From Ochotona curzoniae (lineage: Eukaryota > Chordata > Mammalia > Lagomorpha > Ochotonidae), in the NCBI RefSeq assembly GCF_017591425.1, contig NW_024465421.1, positions 23,449,001 to 23,513,000 on the forward strand: a DNA stretch of 64,000 nucleotides, in the 5' to 3' direction. Position numbers and translations under genes: made by a program. A model generated the notes under the pieces. It saw nothing but the letters and a program-made list of their open reading frames with translations, ran no database searches and was not told the DNA's origin. Positions 37,547-49,330 of the stretch are shown one piece after another. Within the stretch, counting starts at the first letter, position 1; each line of letters opens with the position of its first letter.

Positions 37547-37552
37547 TTTATT
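37547..37552 (-). terminator. ATP6V0C: ATP6V0C poly(A) signal AATAAA
   Basis: TTTATT on the plus strand gives AATAAA on the transcribed strand, 427 nt after the stop codon. Cleavage would fall near 37525-37535. That leaves roughly 50 to 100 bp between this mRNA end and the E-box cluster of AMDHD2. Confidence 0.75.
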
Positions 37553-37978
37553 GGACACAGCGCCGGCCCGGGCAGGCTCGGCCCGCGGCCCCCGGCCAGG
37601 AGCGCGGCCGGCGGGTGGGCTCCCCCACGCCAGTGCCGGCGGACAGGCCCCACGAGGCGACACGAGCTAAGGTTACTAGAGCTGGGAGGCAGGGCTGCTC
37701 CACGCACGTGTGAACGGGTCAAATCTTTATAAATAACATCCAGTGGAGAGAAATGACAACTGCAGATGATCCTCAAACACAGCACTCGAGGGCGGATGCG
37801 CGGGGCCTGGGTGTCCACAGCACGGGGGGCGGGGCGGGACAACAGACGATGGGCACTAGGACACTGCGCATTTACAAGACCAACTACTGAGGGGGCAGCT
37901 GCATGTGTCGGGTTGTTCATTCTGGAATGAGGGTGGTGGTCTTTCCGTCACGTCATCCGCGGGCTGGCGGCTCGGGGG

Positions 37979-40900
37979 CTACTTTGTGGACAGGATGAGG
38001 GCCACGATGAGGCCGTAGAGGCCGAGCACCTCGGCGAAGATGAGGATCAGAATCATGCCCACAAACAGCCGGGGCTGCTGGGCAGTGCCCCGCACGCCGG
38101 CGTCCCCGACAATGCCGATGGCAAAGCCCGAAGCCAGGCCGCTCAGGCCCACACTCAGGCCGGCGCCCAGCTGGAGGAAGCTCCTGGGGAAAGGACGGGA
38201 CGGGGGTCAGCGCCGGGGTCAGCACGAGGCCAGGCTCGCCCGCAGCCCCGCCCGCAGCCCCACCCGCGGCCGGCCGTCACCTGTAGAGGGTGATGTCGTC
38301 GGTGAGGGAGTTGGCGATGAGCACGGCCACCACCAGGCCGTAGATGGCGATGATGCCGGCCATGACCACGGGGATGATGGACCGCATGACCATCTCTGGC
38401 CGCATGACGGACATGGCGGCGATGCCAGTGCCACTCTTGGCCGTGCCATAGGCAGCACCCAGGGCTGTGGGAGGGAGGCAGGGTCAGCCCACAGCTGCCC
38501 ACCACTCACCTGGGGACAGGACCCTGGGGAAGTGCAACCCGCACCCCCAGAGTCCCTTCTGCTAGGGAACCCCAGCCTGTGACACAGTCCTCAGAACCCC
38601 CAGGACAGTGGCCCACGACATCAGTCATGGCCATGAGGCCTCAGATTGGGCACTTTCTGTCCCACCGCGTGTCCCAAGCACTCAGGGACAGCATCCAGGA
38701 GAGTCACCCCATGCCAGATGGCATGGGCTGCCAAGGCTGTGACCTGCCAAGTCCCGGGCCCCTGGTGAGTGCCCCGACCTGCTCCCCCACTTGCCCAGGT
38801 CTAACCCCAGTGCTGAGGACGTGTGAATGTGTGCCTGGCCCCACAGGCCCTGGACACCTAACGGGACAGAGGACGGGCCAGCCAGAGAAAGCAGGCTGGA
38901 GCCATCACAGCCTGACCACGGCCCCAGGAGGCTGCCAGCCCTCCTGGTGGGCTCCCCCCAGCCCAGGTCTTGAAGTAAAGCAATGGCCCGGAAAACACAG
39001 CACAGGTGCTGAGAAGGGTCCCCTGGCTTCCCCCCTGCCAGCGGCCTGCTGTCCCCACTTTGACCTGCTGAAGACAGACCACCCCTGGCCATCCCTACAC
39101 ACCCAGGATCCTGTTCGTGCCCTGGGCTGGGCAGGGTGAGGCTGGAGCTCTGCCATGTCAGGTGCAGAGCCCAGAGAAGGACAAGAGTGGTGCCTGCCAG
39201 GCACAGCAGCATGGGGGTGTGCCTCACACTGTCAACTGGGGGAAGGCTGAGCATATGACGGGGTGCAAGGCACAAGGCCGTGGTCTTGCAGCACCGACAT
39301 CTGGAACTTGGCTCGTCACGATGGGGCCTTGTGTGGAGCTCAGCATGCCAGGGCTCCCACCAGGGGACTGTCAGCAGTACAGAGCACAGGCTTGCAGGTG
39401 TCCTGGGTGAGCGACAGCCTAGCAGACTCGGCACCCGCTGGAGTAATCCTGGGACGCAGCAAGGGAACTGGGCCGGTTCCCGAGGAAAGCAGAGGTCATG
39501 TGGCCATGCCGGGGTGGGGGGAAGCAGCCCAGGCCAGGAAGGCCGCAGACATCAGAAGGCAGCCAGACAGGGGAGACCGGAGCCACGAGGGCAGATGAGA
39601 AGGGCCAGGGCGGGGCAGCCCAGGGCCTGAGTGTCCCACCCAGGGAGGAAGTGGGTCAGCATGGAAAAGGAGCCAGTGACAGCTTTGTGGAAGACATGAT
39701 GAAGAAACAATCAACTGGCTGTTTGTCATGGGAGAAAGGGGAAGCTGGAAGACAGGGCAGCGTGGGGGCAGGGCAGGAGAACAGCCAGGCGTGGGCCAGG
39801 GTCCGAAGGGGCCCACAGCCCCGGAGAGGGCCGGCCTCCACTGCCCTCAGGGTCCTGCCGGAGAGCCCCACAGGCAGGCTACTGACACCAAGGGAGCTGC
39901 AGAAGGCTTCCCGGTGGGGTGGCTGGGGCCCCAGCACCGGCGCCCCGGCTGAAAGACCGGCAGCCACAGCAGGGACCACGCGCTGGTGGTCAGCAGCAGA
40001 ATTTGCAGAGGCGCTCTTGGCGGGCGAGCTGTGAAGGTGTGCAGACAGCAGGCGCGGCCCAGGAGGGAAGGGGAAGTTTAGACCATCGGGTCCCACCGCA
40101 AATGACCCCTTGCTCACTCAGCATCCCGTGACTGCCAGGCAGGCCCAGGCAGGGCCAGGCCCCCCAGAACCGTATGCCGCCACCCACAGCTGTTTACTGT
40201 CAGCAGACACTGTTTGGGGTTCAAACCCTCCACATACCTGCGCGGGCAGCCTCTGGGCTCCACCAGGTAAGGGTGGGGTGGGGTGGGGCTGGGCGGGGCC
40301 ACTGAAGGCAAAAGGCAGCCACAAGGTCCAGACCAGGCCAGACCAGTCCAGAGGGGCTGTGGTCGGGCCAGAACTTACCTTCCCAACCCCACATTCCTGG
40401 GCCTGGGCTGGACACTTTCCCTCCGGCTTTCCCTCCAGCTCCAGTGAGGATCCTGGGAGGGCCCTTCTCCCTGCCCCCACTCCAGAAGGTCATTCACTCC
40501 GTATCCATTCATTAGGTCCACAAGGCCCGCCTCCCTCCCGGGGCCATGCTGACAGCCCCCCACCCGGGGCCACCCTCCTCCAAGCACCCCTCGCACAGCC
40601 CCACTCCTCGGTCCCCACAGGCGCGGGCCCTCGCTGAGCTGTCCCAACAACCCACACAGACGACAGGATTGGGAAACCCAGACAAGCCCTAACCGGAAGC
40701 ACCTGCCCGGGGTCCAGACACCTGAACCCCGACGCCCAAGCCGCCCACCTTCACCGGGGCAGCTGCTGGGGACCCCCTCCACAGGGCACGCTCAGGCCCC
40801 CCCCCGGGCCAGGAGCTGTCCGAGGTGTGATGTCACACCTGCCCCCAAACCCCGACGTGCGGAGCAGGCGCAGGACGGCGCGCCGTCCCCCGCGCCCCCC

Positions 40901-41233
40901 ACCCAGCCTCCCTGTCGCCTCCCGGGGCTAAGATGGCAGCAGTGCCGCCGCCCCACCCCCGCACGACGCGGCCCGGCGGGCAAGCTGCGGGCACCGGACC
41001 CCGCACCCGGCCCAGCCCGCCGTCACGTGAGCTCGGGATTGCGTCAGGGTGACGTCACGCGCCGGACCCCGGCGAGCCGCGGGCTCGAAGCCCCGCAGAC
41101 GCCCCCGACGCCCCCTGCTCGCCGACCCCGGGGTCCCCCTGCCGCGGCGCTCACCGCTGAAGATCATGGCGGACGAGGCGCCCATGACGGCGAAAAACGC
41201 GGCATACTCGGGGCTGTTCTTGGCCTCGGACAT
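37979..41233 (-). CDS. ATP6V0C: ATP6V0C, V-ATPase 16-kDa proteolipid subunit c (complete, 3 exons)
   Basis: Subunit c of the membrane V0 sector, the c-ring protein that carries protons in lysosomes, endosomes and synaptic vesicles. Exons are 41233-41155, 38464-38281 and 38183-37979. The sum is 468 nt, or 155 residues, the human length. Four hydrophobic helices are visible. The proton-carrying Glu139 is present in helix 4 ([11 protein letters not shown]), and the protein ends LILSTK. Against human there are conservative changes at the N terminus ([14 protein letters not shown]) and in the loop after helix 1 (MRPEMVMRS for MRPEQIMKS). The glycine-rich helices 2-3 are unchanged. The intron after exon 1 is 2.7 kb; the second intron is only 97 bp. 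Expression is probably housekeeping, from a CpG island. Confidence 0.98.
38465..40790 (-). other. ATP6V0C: ATP6V0C intron 1, unique sequence
   Basis: About 2.3 kb of GC-rich, SINE-free intron. No coding segment or repeat array stands out. A short G-rich stretch lies near 40270-40300. Confidence 0.6.
41022..41031. promoter_or_regulatory. E-box / CLEAR-like element GTCACGTGAG
   Basis: One mismatch from GTCACGTGAC. It is in the first intron of ATP6V0C, about 125 bp past the exon 1 donor and inside the CpG island. Confidence 0.5.
41050..41057. promoter_or_regulatory. Full palindromic CRE TGACGTCA
   Basis: A perfect CREB/ATF octamer, 19 bp from the adjacent E-box, in the GC-rich start of ATP6V0C intron 1. 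The call is by motif only. Confidence 0.5.
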
Positions 41234-41399
41234 GTCTGCGGGTGGGCAGGGGGCGAGCTCAGCGGACCGAGGCGGGGCGCGGGCGGCGCGGCAGGCGGGC
41301 GCGGAAGCAGGCGGACAGGCGGCGGGGAAGGCGACCCGGCTCGTCAGCCGCTGCGCTCTAAATACCAGCACCGCAGAACAAAATGGCGGCCGCGGCTGC

Positions 41400-41409
41400 G
41401 TCACATGAC
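41400..41409. promoter_or_regulatory. CLEAR-like element GTCACATGAC
   Basis: One mismatch from the TFEB consensus GTCACGTGAC. It lies about 10 bp from the YY1-like motif and about 167 bp upstream of the ATP6V0C start codon, close to the likely transcription start. Confidence 0.5.
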
Positions 41410-42249
41410 CCGGGCCCCGCCCCTGCGGGCCGCACCACTTGGCGCCGGCGGGGAGGGAGGCGGAGAGCCCGGGCGTCGGGAAGCCGCCGCCGGCCCCGGG
41501 ACCGCGCCGCCAGCCCGCCCGTCGGGATCGGGACGTCTGCCGGGCCCCGTCCGGCCGCGGCCTCTCCGGTCCGCCGACGGGCGCGCTCGGCCCCCGCGAC
41601 CGCAAGGCGTTGGGCTCGTCCGGCCGCCGGGGAGGTACCAATATTAGCATACGAGGCGTGGCCTCCGGGCGCCCCGCCTCCTCTGCGGCTGCGCGGAGCC
41701 GGCAGGTGTTCGGTTCCCAGCGGTGCTTTAGTGCGCGTTAGCGACGTGGATGCGGGGGACTCCCGCCGCCCCTGTGCTCTCGTGGCCTTGCCGCAGGACG
41801 CATCTGACTCCTCGGGATCCCTTTAAACCCTCTGGGGCCAGCAGAGTAAGCTGACAGTCCTCCCACCGCAGCTGGGGTTGGCCGGCGTCCTCTGCCGCAG
41901 CCCGCTCCGCCCGCGCTGTGGCCCGAGCCCCGTCCCTGGGTCCCCTCCCAGCGCCGCCCCTGCCGCCTCCAGGCCCAAACACCCCGTCCTCAGATGACTG
42001 CGCCCCAGCCTGCATCCGCCTTCTCCCTGGCGTCGGGAAGCACGCACCCGCAGGGCTGACCGCACCTGAGCTGTCCATCACTGGCTTAAGCCCCCCAGTG
42101 TGCCACAGAGGGGCTCCACCCCACTCGAGGACCCCGGGCCCTCGTCCCTGCAATAGGGTGGGCTCGTGATGCTGGGGTGGCCTCTCCTGAAGGGAGCCTC
42201 CTCAGCCTCTCCCCCAACCCTGCGGCTACATCAGGTCCCAGGCCCTGGT

Positions 42250-42980
42250 ACTCACACACACGCACACACACCTCCTCCAGACACCCCGCGCACACACCTC
42301 CTCCAGACACCCCGCACACACACCTCCTCCAGACACCCCGCGCACACACCTCCTCCAGACACCCCGCGCACACACCTCCTCCAGACACCCCGCGCACACA
42401 CCTCCTCCAGACACCCCGCGCACACACCTCCTCCAGACACCCCGCGCACACACCTCCTCCAGACACCCCGCGCACACACCTCCTCCAGACACCCCGCACG
42501 CACACACCTCCTCCAGACACCCCGCACGCACACACCTCCTCCAGACACCCCGCGCGCACACACCTCCTCCAGACACCCCGCGCGCACACACCTCCTCCAG
42601 ACACCCCGCGCGCACACACCTCCTCCAGACACCCCGCGCGCACACACCTCCTCCAGACACCCCGCGCGCACACACCTCCTCCAGACACCCCGCGCGCACA
42701 CACCTCCTCCAGACACCCCGCACACACACACCTCCTCCAGACACCCCGCACACACACCAGACACATACACCCCCACACACACCTTCTCCAGACACCCCGC
42801 ACACACACCTTCTCCAGACACCCCGCACACACCTCCTCCAGACACCCCGCACACACACCTCCTCCAGACACCCTGCACACACACCTTCTCCAGACACCCC
42901 GCACACACACCTCCTCCAGACACCCCGCGCACACACACCAGACACATACAGCCCCCACACACCTCCTCCAGACACCCCGC
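42250..42980. repeat. Large minisatellite, 26/28-bp unit
   Basis: More than 20 tandem units, each with the spacer CTCCTCCAGACACCCC followed by (CG)n(CA)n. The 26-bp form fills the left part and a 28-bp form with one extra CG follows. From about 42745 the spacing loosens. It lies roughly 0.9 kb upstream of the ATP6V0C promoter. The very long open frames on both strands are a consequence of the repeat and are not genes. Confidence 0.95.
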
Positions 42981-43430
42981 ACACATACCCACCAGACACG
43001 TGCACCCACACACACACCCCCACACACACCCTCCAAACACCCATACACACCCACCTCACACCCTCATCACACACACACCCTCCAAACACCCCCTCACCCC
43101 AACACACATACACACACCCAGCAGACACATACACCCACCGCACACAACAGACACGCACACCTCCTCCAAACACCCCCATGCCCTTACCACACACCCTGCA
43201 AACATCCCCTCACCAGACACACACTTGACACACACACACATACCTCACATACCTCACACTCCACACCTCATACACACCCCACTTCACATACATACCCCAC
43301 ACCTCACACACCACACCTCTCACACACACACACCCCACACCTCACACACACACACTCCACACCTCACACACACACTCCACACACACACACACCCCACACC
43401 TCACACACACACCATACCTCACACTTCGGG
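42980..43430. repeat. CA-rich degenerate microsatellite
   Basis: About 450 bp of CACACA/CACCTCACA-type sequence continuing from the minisatellite. Confidence 0.9.
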
Positions 43431-44560
43431 GGAGACACTGCCCTGTGGAGAGTTGGGGAGCTGCCCTTGCATCTGGCCCGGCCCCATCCCCAGGCAGCCA
43501 CAGGAATTTCTGGACTGGTGTTTCTTGTCAAGTTCCCTGGGGCTCCCACCAGGACCCCCGTGCTGTCTGCAGCCCACCCCCTCACTTGTGCCCTGGAGCC
43601 TGAGTCAGCTCCACCTGTCTTCCTGGGGCCTCAACCTCCCCGCCGGAAAGCCTTCCTAGACCCCTTCCGTCACCCTTGCCTCACCGGGGCCTCTGGGCAG
43701 CAGACAGGTGTCGGTACTTCTGGCCTCACCACTGCCCTTATTCTGTTATGCAAGTGGAGCCAATCCCAGGAAGGTCTGTGGGCTTCTCCTGGGTCAGCCG
43801 GCCAGCAGGGCTGGAAATGAAAGCACACAACGGGTGCAGGCCTCAGCCTGGGGCTCACTGAGCATCCCGTGATCAGTGAGGGGTCCAGGAAGGGCCCAGG
43901 TCACCTGCCTTGTGGTCACCCCCTCCCCGGACAGGGCTCCAGAGCCCCCATGGAGTGTGGGGTGGGAACCCTCTGGGCTGTGGAAGGGGCCAGCCAGGGA
44001 TGCACCATGGCTTCCCCACTGCTGCTTCCCTCTGGTGTGAAATCAGGGTCACGAGCCCCTGGCCAGGCGGGGGTGGAGGTTTCCAGGAACTGGAAGGGGA
44101 GAGGACAGAGGTCCGGAGGGAGCGGTGGAATAGGGGAAGGAGAGCTGCCGCTCCGCAGAGATCCAAGGGGCCGCAGCGGCTGGCAGGCAAGCCTCCCAGA
44201 GTACACCACCCCGGCGCGGGGCCTTAGCCGGGACAGGGCAGGCTGCAGCGGAGCCCCCAGTGGGCGGTGACCCTGCAGAGTCCTGGGAGGGGCACTCTCC
44301 TCCCCGCCTCAGCCAGGGCCTGGAGGTCGTGGAGCAGGGTACAGCTGCTCTGCTCTGGGGCAGGGGGCAGGCCTGATGACCTGCTGCCTTATTCATCTAC
44401 TAAATTACGTGTTTCTTTGAAAGGCCAAGAGGCCGTCTCGGGTGCCCTCCCCAAGAGGCTGGGCCAGGCCTGTCCAGGGCCGCACACGCTTGAGCCTCCC
44501 CTGCTGCCTCCCAAGGTGTCTACTGCATCGCAACGAGCTCACCTCAACAGGTCTACTTTT

Positions 44561-44886
44561 ATTTTAAGATTTATTTTTATTTCAAAGTCAGATACACAGA
44601 GAGGAGGCGAGACAGAGAGGAAGATCTTCCATCCGCTGGTTCACTGCCCAGGCAGCCACAGTGGCTGGAGCTGAGCTGATCCAAAGCCAGGAGCCAGGAG
44701 CTCTTCCGGGTCTCCCACCCGGGTGCGGGGTCCCAAGGCTTTGGGTCGTCCTCAACTGCTTTCCCAGGCCACAAGCAGGGAGCTGGATCTGCATGGGAAG
44801 CGGGGCCACTGGGATTAGAACCAGTGCCCATATAGGATCCCAGCACATGCAAGATGAGGACTTTAGCCACTAATGCGCCAGGCTCC
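44561..44886 (-). repeat. C-type SINE, full-length
   Basis: Reverse copy from 'tttaagatttatttttatttc' to 'gcgccaggctcc'. Confidence 0.9.
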
Positions 44887-44967
44887 ATCTTTATTTTTAA
44901 TAATTTTTAAATTTACAGGTTATAAAATGGCAAAAACGGCTCATAAAGAAAAAAATTTTTTTTTAAA

Positions 44968-45262
44968 TAGGGGCCAGCACAGTGGCGAACAGGCTGATCC
45001 TTGGCCTGTAGTACCGGCATCCCATACAGGCAGCAGCCCCAGTTGTCCCACTTCTGACATAGCTCCTACTCAGGACCTGGGGCAGCAGCGGAAGATGACT
45101 CAAGTCCTTGGGACCCTGAACCCACGTGGGGAGCCAGAGCAGCCCCCTGGCTTCAGACGGCCCTCTGGGGAGTGAACCCGTAGATGGAAAATCTGTGTGT
45201 CTCTCATTTCTCTCTGTAACTATGAGCTTCAAGTAAAATAAATTTAAAAAAATAAAACTTTA
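44968..45262 (+). repeat. C-type SINE
   Basis: Starts 'aggggccagcacagtggcg' and ends 'aagtaaaataaattt'. Confidence 0.75.
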
Positions 45263-46390
45263 GAAAATAAAACTTTAAAAATCCTATTGGTAAATGAACC
45301 AAGTGGAACCTACTTGCCCCCTTGCTGTAAGGGGCTCTGGGGCACAGCTGGCTGTCGGGGCTCCAGAGCTTCCTGAGACTACTGGACTGTGGCCACCCTG
45401 TGAGGGCTGAGCGGCTAGAGGCAGGCCGCCAGCTGGTTCCAGGGACCCTGTAGCTCCCCTTTCCCTGGGGCTCCCCAACAGGTGGTCAGGGAGCCCAAGG
45501 GCCAGCTGCTTTGCAATGAGCCCAGGCCTGGGCTGGGCTTGCACCCCAGCAGGCTTGAGGAAGGGGCCTCTGGACCCCAGGGCTCACGCCCTTCCAGGAA
45601 AGTGGTTATTGGGCAGGGAGGTGGGGAACCTTGGCAAGGGGGTTTCTGAGGTGGACCTCAGAGGGGAAGGGATCTTGAGCAAGGCTGAGGCACCGCCTGG
45701 TTTGTGACTCAGAGTACATCAGCCAAACCCTGGATGGGCGTGACCCCCAGGGGTGATCGCAGACCAGGGGCCAGAGTGGGGTGGACAGCAATCTGGCGAA
45801 CCAAGTGGGGCATCCGACCTGCTGTGCACAGCCCTGGCCGGCGTGGACGCTCCAGTGACCCTGAGCTCTGCCTCCTGGCACAGCTTCCTTCCCACACAGC
45901 ACCCCACCTCCTGCACAGGGCAGCCTCTGTCCCCACCAGCCCCAGCCTGTGTCAGCACCTTGATACCTAGACCCTGCTGGGCAAGACAGCATACCCCACC
46001 ACAGCGCAGGGGGTGCCTGTGGCCCACCCTGCAGGACACTAGCTTTGCAGAGCTGCTGGTGGTGTCTGCTCATGCTGGAGTGTAGCTGGAAGGCCCAGCT
46101 ACCACAGGGACAAAGAGCCAGGGTCTGTGTGGCTGTGTCTGGCCATCCCGGGGCCACTCACCGGGCAACCTCCCCAGTAAAGCAGGGGACAGTTGAGAAG
46201 AGGGGTGGGGCACATCCACCTGGTGGCAGGTCTTGTGCTGGGGTCCGTGCAGTAGGTGTGGATGACACGAAGGTGTGAAGAGAACAGCTCCCTGCTTGGC
46301 AGGGCCTGGGGAGCTTCCAGCTGTTTGGCAGGGCTCGGCGGATTTCTCTCTGACCACCTTGACGCAGTCTCACCCCCTGTTTGCATGGAC
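45262..46390. other. Unique intergenic sequence
   Basis: About 1.1 kb between TBC1D24 and ATP6V0C with no repeat array, SINE or recognisable coding segment. Confidence 0.5.
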
Positions 46391-47335
46391 ACTCAACCAC
46401 CCCACTAAGAATTCTGTAATCTATTGAGTCATTGTTTGCCCCTGTGAGATGGCTTTGGCAACTACTGTGAGCTTAAGAGTTAATGTTATTGATAATGTCT
46501 TAGTGAGTGGGCCTTTGCACACAGGAGTACAATTAAACCTACAATTAAACCCATGCCATTTCTGGACACCTTATTGTGTGCCTACCCATTGCCCTGAAAT
46601 CGGGCCCAGACATACAGCATGCCTTCTGGGAAACGGCTTAACAAGAATTTTACAAACTAATGGAAGTGATGGGAGTATGAGCTGAAACTGCTATGGCAAA
46701 AATATAGTTGCTGTGACCTTAAAGGTTAGCTTGTCCTTGCAACTCTTTAGAGCATAGAAAATGTAGCTGCTTTAGCCACTTTCATAATCTTTTAACTAGA
46801 GGAAATATAGGGTGATTCTATTAACATCATAGAGATATACTTTTGATTATTGCTTGATTGTTTATGAGGTTGTAGAGGCTGCAGTTGTAGGGGGATTTAA
46901 TGTTTGAAACTTTTTGTCTTCCATCTTTATGTTTTTTCCCTTTTGATGTATTTCTCCCATTTAGTGATAAGTTGTGAAAATTAAATGTAGTAGGAATGTT
47001 TTACTGATTAGCAGGTAACCATCTGTGCCTTGGCCTTGGAGTTCAGGCTGTCACCTAGTGGCCACTTCTGAAGAATGAATAACGGCTTGCTTTAAAGAAA
47101 CTGATTATAGTAACTTACAGAATTATCTTTAAGAGCACCTGGTTGACCATGAAGTAAAAATTAATTGAACATCTGTGCATGCTTAGTTCTAAAGATAAAA
47201 AATCAAATGTTTGTGCAGAGACTTGTGATGTGTCTAAGTAAATAAAAAGGACAGCTTCTTCTTGAGCAAGGAAGCAGCAAAAACGCAACAAATGTCAGTG
47301 TCTGTGTCCTTTATCGCCGATTCCACGCACCCTTC
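46390..47335 (+). mobile_element. AT-rich insert, possibly an LTR-element remnant
   Basis: About 0.9 kb that is abruptly AT-rich within a GC-rich region. Its right end has a TAAATAAAAAGG element about 60 bp before 'tgtcagtgtctgtgtcctttatcgcc', which resembles the R-U5 part of an endogenous retroviral LTR. A short frame at 46449-46685 is unrecognised. I found no target duplication, polypurine tract or second LTR, so class and limits are uncertain. Confidence 0.35.
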
Positions 47336-47902
47336 CCGAGCTCCAAACTCAGCTGGAGCTGGACTCTGGAGAATCGGAACTGGCTGGGCAGGGGCTGGCC
47401 TCCAGAGAGGGAAGGGGCCCACTGCTTAATGGCCAGGTGTTGGGAGGAATGTCCGCGTGGACTTACAGCAAGTTCCAAATAAAGCCCTCTCTGGCCGGGG
47501 CCAGGCGCCTCCTGTCCGGGCAGAGCTGGAAACAGGAGACAGAGCAATCAGGGGTGCCACACCTACCTCCTCTGGGGGAGAAGCTCGGCCCCGCTGACCC
47601 CGTCTACTCCATGGTCCGGCCGGGACAGTACCCCCTGCTCCCTGCCATGCTCTGGGCAGCCCACCTGCTGAGCTGCTCCCGTGAGGAGCAAGGACTGCAT
47701 GGGAGGCTGCTGTGTGAGCACTGGGGCACTTCACTGAGGACACACTCGCAGGCTGACAACTGAGCACAGCACTTGTCCCGCACTGGCACGTCTCTGCTCC
47801 ACTCACGTGCCCGGGAACTCCACCAGGGAGGCACCTCCCAGCCACCACTTCCTGCCATCCCAACCACAAGCCAACACCATGCATGTGCTTCCTCCTTCAG
47901 TC

Positions 47903-48230
47903 TAGGATTTTATTTAAAGGCAGAGAGAGAAATGAGAGATAGACAGGGCCCTTCACTCCATTGGTTCAGTCCCAAAATACATTCCATGGCCAGAGGCAGG
48001 GAGAGGAAGGCTGAGGATGGAGCCTACAGCTGCATCTGGGGGTGGGAAGGGCCCGATGGGGCCACTGCTTGAGGCCACAGCAAGTGGTAGCAGGAAGCCA
48101 GGCTGGGCCTGCAACCCAAAGCGCAGGGCCACACGTGTCCCTCGTCCATAGCTTGTACATGCCCAGCCAGGTGTGTCGTCTGCAGCGTGCAGCAGTGCGT
48201 ATGGGGAGGTGCTGTTCCTGTTCTTTCCAC
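47903..48230 (-). repeat. Old SINE-like repeat
   Basis: Reverse, diverged copy ('ttttatttaaaggcagagagag', 'ttggttcagtccc'). It contains an AATAAA on the minus strand. Confidence 0.45.
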
Positions 48231-48577
48231 AAGGGGGCGGGGAAGAGCGTCCACCCGTGACCCAGCGTGTGCGCGGGCAGCAAGGCCGGTAGCCACGCGT
48301 GGGAGCCCTGAAGACAGGCTCCACACTAGCTCAGGTCACACACCCGCACAGCAGGGTATCTCACGGTGTACCTAGGCATGGCGCTGATGGGCCTGTGTGC
48401 CAGTGTGGGCCCCCTGCCATCCTTAGCACCCCACCGCATGGTGCGCAGTTTGAACTCTGGGTCCCTGGCTTCAGCCTGGCCAGTGTTAGACACACATGTA
48501 GGTCAGGTGTGGTCACAGCGCGTCAGGACGACCACGGGCACATCACAGGGCCCGCGTTCAAGTCTTGCCTCTACTTC

Positions 48578-48868
48578 TTCTTTTTTTTTTTTTTTTTTTT
48601 TCATAGCATTTATTGATTTGAAGGGCAGAGTTAGAAAGAGGGAGGGGAGAGGAAGTTCTTCCATCTGATGGTTCACCTCCCCTCCCATGGCTGGGTCAAG
48701 CCAAGCCAGGAAGCCGACACTCCATCAGGGTCTCTAGCCACCTGTCCCTGCAGTGCCAGGGAGTGGACTGGGAGTGAAGCAGCCGGGACTCAAACCGGTG
48801 TTCACAAAGGACACTGGCATCGCGGGCAGTAGCTTAGCCTGCCGTGACACACCACCGCCCCCACTCTG
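48578..48868 (-). repeat. C-type SINE
   Basis: Reverse copy with a long poly(T) and 'tttattgatttgaagggcagag', ending 'acaccaccgccccc'. Confidence 0.8.
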
Positions 48869-49204
48869 CTCGGTGTCCCAGCTTCTGCCGCCAGGGCTCA
48901 AGGGGCAGGGTCCCTGCCCCGCCTGTGGGAATCCTGGCATTTGGACAGTGACCAGCAAATGACAATCTGTTTCCGTCAACTCAGATTTTAATTTTTTCTT
49001 CCCACCAAGGATGTTGGAGGGAAAGTTTGTGTGGGGCTGCTTGGCACCGTGCTTCATCTGACAACTTCACACCCAGGCCCTCCAGCCAAGGAAGGGGAGC
49101 TCCAGGAATCCCAAGGACAAACTAGCACCAAAGAGCGGCACACAAGGCCCCACTGCGAGGCTGGCGCCCCATGTGAGCACTGCTTCAGACCCACTGCACG
49201 GAGA

Positions 49205-49330
49205 TGGCCCGAGACCTGGCCGGGGCTCCGGCCCTGGCCTGGCCCAGCCCTGCTGGCACAGCCCTCCGGGGAGCGAACCAGCAGATGGAAGATCTCCCTC
49301 CCTCTGTAAATCTGTTAAAAATAAACTCCT
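49205..49330 (+). repeat. C-type SINE 3' fragment
   Basis: Ends 'aaatctgttaaaaataaac'. Confidence 0.6.

Larger units (their letters stand above)
37040..37680. promoter_or_regulatory. CpG island / AMDHD2 promoter overlapping the ATP6V0C 3' end
   Basis: GC-rich block covering AMDHD2 exons 1-2 and running into the ATP6V0C 3' UTR. There is no TATA box. It contains the three CACGTGAC elements annotated separately. The ATP6V0C poly(A) signal sits inside the block, so transcription of the upstream gene must end within or run through the AMDHD2 promoter. Confidence 0.8.
40790..41720. promoter_or_regulatory. CpG island / ATP6V0C promoter
   Basis: GC- and CpG-rich block around exon 1, without a TATA box at a suitable place. 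A YY1-type element (AAAATGGCGGCC, 41380-41391) probably marks the start-site region. CLEAR-like and CRE motifs in the block are listed separately. The expected 5' UTR is about 150 nt. Confidence 0.85.

Noticed and set aside
42086..43820. Very long open frames on both strands (up to 547 residues, Thr/Pro/His-rich or Cys/Val/Gly-rich)
   Set aside because: They are read-through of a stop-free 26/28-bp minisatellite and CA-rich tract. There are no splice context, start context or domain signs.
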